A DNA stretch of 64,000 nt from a bacterium (GTDB taxonomy: Bacteria > Verrucomicrobiota > Verrucomicrobiia > Limisphaerales > J093). Location: positions 1 through 64,000 of the forward strand of contig JAJXZJ010000007.1 of the NCBI GenBank assembly GCA_021780105.1. Direction: 5' to 3'. The notes under the pieces were generated by a model. It had not been told where the DNA came from and made no database searches. It saw only the letters and a list, made by a program, of their open reading frames with translations. Both the position numbers and the translations under genes were made by a program. Position 1 is the stretch's first letter. Each line of letters starts with the position of its first letter. Positions 57,423-64,000 of the stretch are shown here, one piece after another.

Positions 57423-58424
57423 TCAAGATCCGGGTGACGCCTTCGCGGCCGGCGGGTTGGGCATCAGAAACAAATCGTCGCGGCGGGCCAGCAGCCAGCG
57501 GGCGCGGCGCTGCATGATGAGATTGACCAGCCGAAATTCCGGATGGTCGTCGGGGTTGATCGCCAGCGCCCGGTGCAGCAGCGCGTCGAATTGCTTCACG
57601 TCCTGCTTCTGCACGCAGACCGCCTCGGCGAACGCCACCAGCGGCCCGGCCAGCCAGCCGTGCGACAACTCCATCGCCCGCTCGAAATGCTGCCGCGCGC
57701 GTTCCGCCGGGTCGCCTTGCGCACCCTGCCGGGACATTTCGTAGTTGATGAGAAAACTGTGGATGGCGCCGTGGTCGTAGCTCTCGTCCAACGCCAGTGC
57801 CCGGTCCATCAACGCCTCCATCTGCGGAATTTCAGCGATCATATCCGGGTCGTCCTTCGACAGTGAAATCGCCGCCGCCCACGATGCGGCCGTCCAGTAA
57901 AGCAGCGGCACGTCCTTGGCTCGCGCCGCCGTCACGGCGGCCTTCGGGTTGGCGCGCAGCTTCGCGGTGAAACCACGATGCCCCACCTCCAGTCCGCGCA
58001 GGCCGTAGTTTCGTGCCCGCAGGTAAAGCCGTTTGGCCCGCGCCCGCAACGCCTCGGCGGCGGCCAGATCCTTGTCCTGCAATTCGTCCGCGTCCTGCTG
58101 CACGAAGGCGAAGGCGTATTCGGTGAACCCGCTGGCCGTGGCGGACAGCAGACCCCGGTGGCGCGGGCTTTCGGCCAGCAGGCTCTCCATCAGCTTCAAA
58201 CTGAACGGCACCGCCGCCTTCACCAGTTCCGGGTCGTCGTCACTTGCGAACGTCGTGCCGCTGGACGCCAGCGCATCGCCGACCTCGTTCACCGCCATCC
58301 GCCGGACCGAGCAACCGGTCGCCAGCAACCCCAGCAACATGGCAACCAGCGCGGTGCCGGTCACCGACCGGAGTGATGTGTTCCAAGTTCGCGGGTCCAT
58401 GCCCAAGCTTCGCATTGACGACAT
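57423..58424 (-). CDS. TatT-like lipoprotein, TRAP-associated TPR component
   Basis: The 333-residue protein starts with a lipoprotein signal whose lipobox is LLATGCS, giving an acylated Cys at about residue 38 from ATG 58424 (ATG 58400 is an alternative). The mature part is all-helical with TPR-like pairs (DALASSGTTFASDDDPELVKAAVPFSLKLMESLLAESP, ERARQHFERAMEL, LLHRALAINPDDHPEFRLVN). It matches the TatT type first described in Treponema pallidum, which partners the TatP binding protein in 'TPAT' transporters and was proposed to carry hydrophobic ligands. Lnt in this window would complete its acylation. Confidence 0.85.
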   Translation of the reverse strand: MSSMRSLGMDPRTWNTSLRSVTGTALVAMLLGLLATGCSVRRMAVNEVGDALASSGTTFASDDDPELVKAAVPFSLKLMESLLAESPRHRGLLSATASGFTEYAFAFVQQDADELQDKDLAAAEALRARAKRLYLRARNYGLRGLEVGHRGFTAKLRANPKAAVTAARAKDVPLLYWTAASWAAAISLSKDDPDMIAEIPQMEALMDRALALDESYDHGAIHSFLINYEMSRQGAQGDPAERARQHFERAMELSHGWLAGPLVAFAEAVCVQKQDVKQFDALLHRALAINPDDHPEFRLVNLIMQRRARWLLARRDDLFLMPNPPAAKASPGS

Positions 58425-58568
58425 TGTTTACTGTTGGCCGGCGATTTGACGAATTGATATTTTCGCTGGGGCCATTGATGGCCATGATTGGAAAACCACC
58501 TGCGGAAACCGCCGGGACGAAGGCGTTGAGGCGCAACCAGGTGGCCGGCGACGTTGCCGCGCCGCCGC

Positions 58569-59063
58569 TCAAACCAGCTTCTCTTGCAGGATCTTCTTCG
58601 CCTGCCCGGCGCGGTAGTCAGCCAGTCTTTGGCGCAGTTCCGGACGTTGGTTTGCCAGGATGGCGATCGCCAGCAATGCCGCGTTCACGGCACCGGGCTT
58701 GCCGATGGCCAGTGTGCCCACCGGAATGCCGCCCGGCATCTGCACCGTGGACAGCAGCGAGTCCAGGCCCTTGAGCGACGCGCTTTCCATCGGCACGCCC
58801 AGCACGGGCAGCAGCGTGTGGGCCGCCGTCACGCCGGCGAGATGCGCCGCGCCGCCGGCGGCCGCGATCAGCACTTCCAGCCCGCGCGCCTCGGCCTGGC
58901 CGACATATTCCGCCGTCTCGCGCGGCGTCCGATGCGCCGACAGCACCGAGCACTCGTGCGGGACGCCGAACTGGTCCAGCGTTTCGTGGGCGTGCCGCAT
59001 CACGTCCCAATCGGACTTGCTGCCCATGATGATGCCGACGAGCGGTTTGGTTTGATCGTTCAT
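58569..59063 (-). CDS. purE: N5-carboxyaminoimidazole ribonucleotide mutase
   Basis: PurE converts N5-CAIR to CAIR in purine synthesis. The 164-residue protein has the signature [21 protein letters not shown], the catalytic His segment [29 protein letters not shown], and [29 protein letters not shown], all class I features. The ATG at 59063 is used, not the TTG at 59072. No purK is adjacent. A 144-bp gap separates it from tatT, so it may or may not share a transcript with the transporter. Confidence 0.96.
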   Translation of the reverse strand: MNDQTKPLVGIIMGSKSDWDVMRHAHETLDQFGVPHECSVLSAHRTPRETAEYVGQAEARGLEVLIAAAGGAAHLAGVTAAHTLLPVLGVPMESASLKGLDSLLSTVQMPGGIPVGTLAIGKPGAVNAALLAIAILANQRPELRQRLADYRAGQAKKILQEKLV

Positions 59064-59156
59064 ACGCGACAAAACATTGCCGAGAGACTTGGCGAGCAGC
59101 CGCGGTTTGTCAAATCGCGTGAACAGGTCGTGATGACCGCTCTCGCCCGGCGATCC

Positions 59157-59720
59157 TCAAGCGCAGGATGGCGAAAGGCCGCGTTGAAACAGCTCAAAGT
59201 GGTAAAGGGCCACCACCACAAGCGAATGACGAATCCGGCCCGCGGCGACGAGCGCCGGGATTTCGTCCACGGGCACCAGTCGGGTGACGACGTCTTCGGT
59301 CTGATCCAGCGCCAGCGGATGGCGGCGCGTGCAATTCTCGATCAGGATGGTGTGGCAGGTGTTGCTCAAGATCGCCGGATTGGGAGCGATGTCGCCGAGC
59401 CGGCGGGCGGCATCGCCTTCGTAGCCGGTTTCCTCGCGCAGTTCGCGGATGCCGGTGGCCACGGGGGAGGTATCGGCGGCGTCCATGACGCCGCCGGGAA
59501 TCTCGATTTCCACCGTGTTGGTGCCGTGCCGGAACTGCTCGACAAGGATGATTTGCCGGTCCGGCGTCAGCGCGACCACGTTCACCCAGTCCGGGCAGTC
59601 CAGCACAAAGAAATCATGGGAACGGCCCGTCCGCGGCGAGGTTTTGAGGTCGCGGCGAACGGTGAAAATGCGGTAGTCCGCCAACCGCTCGGATTTCGTG
59701 CTGGGCCACGGGGCGATCAT
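59157..59720 (-). CDS. NUDIX hydrolase, ADP-ribose pyrophosphatase-like
   Basis: The 187-residue protein has the Nudix box GGVMDAADTSPVATGIRE followed by LREETGYEG, with the preceding Glu/Pro strand (NTVEIEIPGG) usual in ADP-ribose pyrophosphatases. It likely hydrolyses ADP-ribose or another nucleoside diphosphate derivative. N-terminal FTVRRDLKTSPRTGRSHDFFVLD is the dimer arm of that subgroup. The exact substrate cannot be named from sequence alone. It is downstream of purE's opposite end with a 93-bp gap and upstream of nothing closely coupled. Confidence 0.85.
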   Translation of the reverse strand: MIAPWPSTKSERLADYRIFTVRRDLKTSPRTGRSHDFFVLDCPDWVNVVALTPDRQIILVEQFRHGTNTVEIEIPGGVMDAADTSPVATGIRELREETGYEGDAARRLGDIAPNPAILSNTCHTILIENCTRRHPLALDQTEDVVTRLVPVDEIPALVAAGRIRHSLVVVALYHFELFQRGLSPSCA

Positions 59721-59781
59721 CGCGTTGCGTTTCTGGACGGTTGACCCGCCTGGGTGTTCAGCCTCGAAGGCGGCGCGCCGG

Positions 59782-62145
59782 TCACTTTTCAGCCGTGGCC
59801 GCAGCCATCGGCACCGTGGGCTTGGGCTCGTTCCAGAGCGAAATCAGGTCGAGCAGAATGCGCTGGGTTTCGTCGAGCGTGACGTCCACGACCGGAGCCT
59901 TTTCGTTGTCCGACGTATCGCTGTCGTCCGCCGCGGCTGCCTTCGCGGCGTTGGTATTGCCGTCCAACTTGGCGAGGGGCGCGTTGGTTTGCGCGTCCGG
60001 GGCGGGAAGGCCTGGCAGGCCTGCCTGCTTGAGGGAAATCTCGTAAACCTTGTCCTGGGACGGCGGGCGCGCCTTGCGTTCGGCTTCGCGGGCCTTGACG
60101 CGGGCTTCGTCGTCCTGCTTCTCCTTCAAGCGGGCCTGTTCATTCAAGGTGATGGTTTTGTCGGCCTGCAGCTTGCGGTAGAGCGCAATGTCCTCGCGGA
60201 CATATGTGAAGTCCTTGTCGCTGGCCTGGCGGGCCTCGGTGCGGCGGCGCAATTCGGGCAGCAATGGCTGGATGCGGTCCAGCGGTGTGAACTTGGCGCT
60301 GTCAATTGTGTCCCACGGCAGAGCGTAATCATCGACGTCCTCGCCGGTTTCCAGATAGTTCGCCACCGACGGCAGCACGATGTCCGGCGTGACGCCTTTC
60401 AACTGGGTCGAAGCGCCGTTGACGCGATAAAACTTGCGGATGGTGACCTTCAACGCGCCCGGGTTGACATCCTTGGGGAAACGGTTGCTGAAACGGTTCA
60501 ACTCGTAAATTGTCTGCACCGTGCCCTTGCCGTGGGTTTTGCGGTCGCCAACGACCAAGGCGCGACCGTAATCCTGCAACGCCGCGGCGAGAATCTCTGA
60601 CGCGGAAGCGCTGAAACGACTGGTCAGCACGATCAGCGGCCCGTCATACGCAACGGAGGAATCGTCGTCGGACTCCACCGAGACGTCATGGTCCCGGTCC
60701 CGCACCTGCACCACCGGGCCGTCCTTGATGAAAAGGCCGGTGAGGCGGATGGCTTCCTCCAGCGAGCCGCCGCCGTTGCGCCGCAAATCGAGAATGACGC
60801 CGGCCACTTTTTCCTCGGCGAATTTCTTCAACAGCTTGGCCACGTCCGCCGAGCAACTGCGCGGCTCGGCTTTTTCCTTGTTCTTGCCGCCCGCCAGATC
60901 GAAGCCGGCGTAGAAGGACGGCAGGTCAATGACGCCGAAACGGGTGGTCTTGCCGGCCGGCGTCGGCGCCTCGATGATCTTGCCCTTCGCCGCCTGATCC
61001 TCGAGCTGGATTTCGTCGCGGATCAGCGTCACGGTCTTGCGCACGGAAGAATCGGTGGCGGTGGCGGGAATGATGGTGAGGGTGATGGGCGTGCCTTTGG
61101 GGCCGCGAATAAGCTCGACGACTTTGTTCAGCTTCCAGCCGATGATTTCCACCGGCTCCTGGTTCGTCTGCTGCACGGCAATGATGCGGTCGCCGGGCTT
61201 GAGTTTTTTGCTGCGCTCCGCCGGGCCGCCGGTGACCAGGCTATCTATCTTGCAGTAGCCGTCGTCGTCCTTGAGCAGGGCGCCGATGCCAAACAGCGAG
61301 AGTTTCATGCTGATGGCAAAATTCTCCAACTGGGACTTGCCCATGTAGTCCGAATGCGGATCGTAGCCTTGCGCCAGCGACGTGAGGTAAAGCTCGAGGA
61401 TGTCGTCACTGTCGAGTTCGCCCCAGCCGCGCAACAGCCGCTTGTAGCGCGCCGAGAGTCGCTTGATGATTTCGTCCGGCTTCTCCTTGTTGAGCTTTTC
61501 CACGAGATACTCGTAGCGGAGGTATTCACGCCACAGCGCGTGGGCGGCCGCCATGTCCTCCGGCCACGCGGCCTTCTTGCGGTCCGGCGCAAAGCCGTCG
61601 GTGCCGGTGAAATCAAAGTGATTCTCCTTCAGCAGACCGGCGACAAATTCCACGCGCTCCTCGACGCGCTGGAGGAACCGCGCGAAAATCTCCCGCGCCG
61701 GCAGCGTGTTGCCTTCCTGCAAGGTCATTTCCGGCAGGTTCGGCCGGTATTTGTCGAACTCCTTCACGTCCGAGGCCAGGAACAGGCTGTGCGTGGGGTC
61801 GAGCGTATCGAGGTAGCGCCGGAGGAAACGGCCCGCCATCTCGTCGTCCAGCGGGTGCTGCGAATAGTGGGCCTTCTCCAGCATGTAAGCCACGAGACTG
61901 GCGATGCGCGGGTCGTAGGGTCCCGGCAGCAACGGCAGAACGGTGGCGTATTTGCCCGAATAGGTGATGAGGTCGCCGACCGGATCAGCAGGGGCCGCGC
62001 CGGGGACCATGGCTTTGGGAGTGACCTGCGCGGCGGCGTCGGCGAAAAGCGGGCTGGCCAGGGCCAGCAGGAAACCCAACGCCATGGTGCGGCCCGCACG
62101 TCGCAAGGCCCGTGCGGCAGAGCTGAAAATAGATGTATTATTCAC
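59782..62145 (-). CDS. Tsp/Prc-type carboxy-terminal processing protease
   Basis: The 787-residue protease (GTG start at 62145; ATG 62085 is an alternative) has a long signal region with TMALGFLLALASPLFADA. Its N-terminal domain includes LDTLDPTHSLFLASDVKEFDKY and YLTSLAQGYDPHSDYMGKSQLENF, like E. coli Prc. A PDZ domain (TGGPAERSKKLKPGDRIIAV) follows, then the serine/lysine dyad in TSRFSASASEILAAA and KTHGKGTVQTIYEL. It degrades or trims proteins at the C terminus in the periplasm. The C-terminal 150 residues are a DUF3340-like helical tail with a charged, low-complexity stretch near the end. Confidence 0.93.
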   Translation of the reverse strand: MNNTSIFSSAARALRRAGRTMALGFLLALASPLFADAAAQVTPKAMVPGAAPADPVGDLITYSGKYATVLPLLPGPYDPRIASLVAYMLEKAHYSQHPLDDEMAGRFLRRYLDTLDPTHSLFLASDVKEFDKYRPNLPEMTLQEGNTLPAREIFARFLQRVEERVEFVAGLLKENHFDFTGTDGFAPDRKKAAWPEDMAAAHALWREYLRYEYLVEKLNKEKPDEIIKRLSARYKRLLRGWGELDSDDILELYLTSLAQGYDPHSDYMGKSQLENFAISMKLSLFGIGALLKDDDGYCKIDSLVTGGPAERSKKLKPGDRIIAVQQTNQEPVEIIGWKLNKVVELIRGPKGTPITLTIIPATATDSSVRKTVTLIRDEIQLEDQAAKGKIIEAPTPAGKTTRFGVIDLPSFYAGFDLAGGKNKEKAEPRSCSADVAKLLKKFAEEKVAGVILDLRRNGGGSLEEAIRLTGLFIKDGPVVQVRDRDHDVSVESDDDSSVAYDGPLIVLTSRFSASASEILAAALQDYGRALVVGDRKTHGKGTVQTIYELNRFSNRFPKDVNPGALKVTIRKFYRVNGASTQLKGVTPDIVLPSVANYLETGEDVDDYALPWDTIDSAKFTPLDRIQPLLPELRRRTEARQASDKDFTYVREDIALYRKLQADKTITLNEQARLKEKQDDEARVKAREAERKARPPSQDKVYEISLKQAGLPGLPAPDAQTNAPLAKLDGNTNAAKAAAADDSDTSDNEKAPVVDVTLDETQRILLDLISLWNEPKPTVPMAAATAEK

Positions 62146-62294
62146 TTCATTTACCGGGGACCCACCCGCCCGCGGATGGGGCAAAGATACCTGAACCGCG
62201 GCGCGCGGCAAGCGCTTTGGCTGGGTGCGCGGGACCCGGGGTGTGTCATCAGCAGGCTTGCCAAAGCCGGGCCTGCCCGGCAAAGTAGGCGCGG

Positions 62295-63062
62295 ATGAAA
62301 GCGAAAATGCCGGTCATCATTCTGGTTCTCCTTTGCCTCGTGCTCGGCGCGGGGTGGTTGTTCCGCCATAACGCGGCGGTCAAGGAGCGCAAGGATTTTG
62401 AAGAGAAGGTCGGTTACCTGTCCAACCAGTGGAACCAGGCCACGGCGGACCTGGCCAAGCAAAAAGAGGACGCGGCCAAGTTGCAGGCCAACCTAGACGC
62501 CAAGGCCGGGGAATTGGCCCGGACGGATGCCCAACTTACCGACGCCAAGTCAAGCCTTTCCAAGACCGAGGGCGTGGTGAAGATGACGCAGGAGCAACTG
62601 GACGCCGCCAAGGCGGAGATCGCCAAGCACGAAGCCCGGATCAAGGAACTGGAGAGCCAGAACGCGGCTTTGGACAAGCAGGCCAACGACCTGAAGGGTT
62701 CCCTCACCACGCTGGAAGGACAGATTTCGGAAACCAAACGCAAGCTTGCCACCTCCGAGGGGGATCGTGATTTCCTGCTCAAGGAGCTGAAGCGGCTTCA
62801 GGCGGACAAGGCGGATTTGGAGCGACAGTTCAATGACGTTGTCATGCTCCGCGCACAGGTCAAAAAACTGAAGGAAGAAGCGGTTTTTTCCCGCCGGATT
62901 GACTGGCTGCGTCGCGGCATGATGGACAATCGCAAGGGAGCAGAGCTGCTGCAAAACGGCATCTGGACCACCAACGGACCCGCCGCTGCCAATCCGGCCC
63001 TCAACGTCGAGATCAAGCGCGACGGTTCGGCCACGGTCGTGCCCGCCCCGCCGCAAAAGTAG
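62295..63062 (+). CDS. membrane-anchored coiled-coil protein
   Basis: The 255-residue protein has an N-terminal membrane segment (MPVIILVLLCLVLGAGWLF), then about 170 residues of heptad-rich coiled coil (ATADLAKQKEDAAKLQANLD, EEKVGYLSNQWNQ and repeated 'K..L..L' patterns), then a short folded tail with WLRRGMMDNRKGAELLQNGIW. It is probably a periplasmic rod of the envelope. No enzyme motif is seen. The gene is divergent from the Tsp protease with a 149-bp shared upstream region. Confidence 0.8.
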   Translation: MKAKMPVIILVLLCLVLGAGWLFRHNAAVKERKDFEEKVGYLSNQWNQATADLAKQKEDAAKLQANLDAKAGELARTDAQLTDAKSSLSKTEGVVKMTQEQLDAAKAEIAKHEARIKELESQNAALDKQANDLKGSLTTLEGQISETKRKLATSEGDRDFLLKELKRLQADKADLERQFNDVVMLRAQVKKLKEEAVFSRRIDWLRRGMMDNRKGAELLQNGIWTTNGPAAANPALNVEIKRDGSATVVPAPPQK

Positions 63063-63197
63063 TCCCGCGCGTCCGCCACCCGGCGGAAGATCGTCGCCGG
63101 CTTGTGTCTGGCCGCCACCGGCTCGGGTTTTGCCCTTCCGCAGCAAAGTGCCGAAGCGTTCTTGTCGGCCGAAGACCCCTGTGCTAGCCTCGCGGCC

Positions 63198-64000
63198 ATG
63201 AACTTCAAAGCATGGGATGCGTTCATGGTTAGGCGCTCGTTGCGGACCCTTATCGCCGCGGGCGCGGTCTGCGTCTGGGCCGTGTTGCCCGCCGGCGCGA
63301 AGGAGCTGGCGGAATACGCGCGGGATTTCCACGATCAACTGGTCGCCAAGGTGCTGCCGTATTGGTATGACACGGCGGTGGACTGGCAGCGCGGCGGCTA
63401 CCTGCTTTCTGACAACGCGGAAAAAACGGCGCCCCCGGCCAGCGATAAAATGATCGTCACCCAGGCGCGGATGGTCTGGGGATTCTCGCACGTTTACAAC
63501 GAAGGATATCGCGACCCGAAGCGCGACTTTGTGAAGGCGGCCAAGACGGGTTACGACTTTATCGTCGCCCATTTCCTCGATCCCAAGCAGGGCGGTTATT
63601 ACTGGAAAACCGATCTCGACGGCAAACCGATCAACGACCGCAAATATCTTTACGGCCAGGCGTTCGTGGTTTACGCCTTCGTCGAATATTATCGGGCCAG
63701 CCATGATCGCGACGCGCTCGAACGCGCGTTGAGCCTTTACCGGACGATTCAACTCAACTGCCACGACATCGAACACGGCGGCTGGGGTGAGCATTACACC
63801 AGCGACTGGAAACTCATCACCCGGCAGGACGACCGCATCGAGGTCGAGGTGGCGGGTCTGAAGAGCGCCAACGCGCACCTGCATTGGATGGAGGCGCTGA
63901 CCGAGCTTTATGACGCGACGCGGAACGATGACGTGAAGCGCTCGCTGGAGGAGGCCTTGCGGATCAATGCCACGTATTTCTATCCAATGGACCCGTCGCG
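63198..64000 (+). CDS. secreted AGE-family epimerase/isomerase, 3' truncated by window edge
   Basis: The ATG at 63198 opens a frame still open at the window end (267 codons). After a signal-like start (SLRTLIAAGAVCVWAVLPAGA) it shows the (alpha/alpha)6 AGE fold, with YWYDTAVDWQRGGYLLSDN, MIVTQARMVWGFSHVYNEGY, DGKPINDRKYLYGQAFVVYA and KSANAHLHWMEALTELYDA. The last segment includes the conserved 'NtHlH.lEA' block that holds a catalytic His. Family members include N-acylglucosamine 2-epimerase and cellobiose/mannobiose 2-epimerase. An exported copy suggests activity on oligosaccharides outside the cytoplasm. Part of the catalytic core lies beyond the window. Confidence 0.88.
   Translation, partial: MNFKAWDAFMVRRSLRTLIAAGAVCVWAVLPAGAKELAEYARDFHDQLVAKVLPYWYDTAVDWQRGGYLLSDNAEKTAPPASDKMIVTQARMVWGFSHVYNEGYRDPKRDFVKAAKTGYDFIVAHFLDPKQGGYYWKTDLDGKPINDRKYLYGQAFVVYAFVEYYRASHDRDALERALSLYRTIQLNCHDIEHGGWGEHYTSDWKLITRQDDRIEVEVAGLKSANAHLHWMEALTELYDATRNDDVKRSLEEALRINATYFYPMDPS

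Overview
This 64 kb window is a GC-rich, gene-dense bacterial chromosome segment. It carries about 50 protein genes, two tRNA genes, and no rRNA, CRISPR array or intact mobile element. The gene content suggests a Verrucomicrobiota member, perhaps near Limisphaerales/Pedosphaera. This is an inference from a type-B (Bacteroidetes/Wolinella-like) succinate dehydrogenase, RNase HIII, many secreted or Tat-exported glycoside-hydrolase-like proteins, and tandem anchored proteins of a type I associate with that phylum. No 16S gene is present to confirm it. Envelope genes (Lnt, DegP/HtrA proteases, an outer-membrane barrel, a TRAP transporter with TatT lipoprotein) indicate a diderm cell.

Layout. 1-5.2 kb: a cut tRNA-dihydrouridine synthase, RNase HIII, ruvC-ruvA plus a DUF374 acyltransferase, metX and tRNA-His. 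5.2-15.8 kb: a membrane protein, pyrD, a rhomboid protease, a PilT-like ATPase, a Tat-exported glycosidase-like protein, purB and pyruvate phosphate dikinase with its terminator. 15.8-17.4 kb: a decayed zone with a broken DUF4160 gene beside an intact DUF2442 gene, a short copy of the 3' part of ppdK, and two unrelated IS630-type transposase remnants placed head to head. 17.4-25.1 kb: a large secreted glycosidase-like protein with a C-terminal NPCBM module, hypDE without other hydrogenase genes, then prmC, murA and a small anchored protein. 25.2-28.7 kb: the sdhCAB operon with a good promoter, a possible 23-codon leader ORF and a terminator. 28.8-33.2 kb: an NHL-repeat secreted protein, a small ORF, and a Ser/Thr kinase closely coupled to a secreted protein of unknown function.

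33.3-41.9 kb: an envelope-stress-like block with two HtrA proteases, a CusRS-type two-component pair, an orphan histidine kinase, an outer-membrane protein, a zinc-ribbon coiled-coil protein and tRNA-Arg(CCT). 42.2-46.1 kb: lnt, prfB with the classical +1 frameshift, and trpC. 46.1-50.0 kb: a Tat-exported GH116-type glycosidase, an ACT-domain protein and an AMMECR1-domain protein. 50.0-50.45 kb: a small membrane-protein gene between two attC-like inverted repeats, resembling a lone integron cassette. 50.5-59.1 kb, all on the minus strand: purE, a TatT-TatP-TatQM TRAP transporter, two tandem paralogous membrane-anchored proteins of unknown function, and an MFS transporter. 59.2-64 kb: a NUDIX hydrolase, a Tsp-type carboxy-terminal protease, a coiled-coil membrane protein and a cut, secreted AGE-type epimerase.

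The strongest candidates for undescribed biology are the tandem paralogs attached to the TatT-TRAP operon and the cassette-like element at 50 kb. The kinase/secreted-protein pair and the sdh leader ORF are weaker candidates. All protein assignments are read from motifs without database searches.
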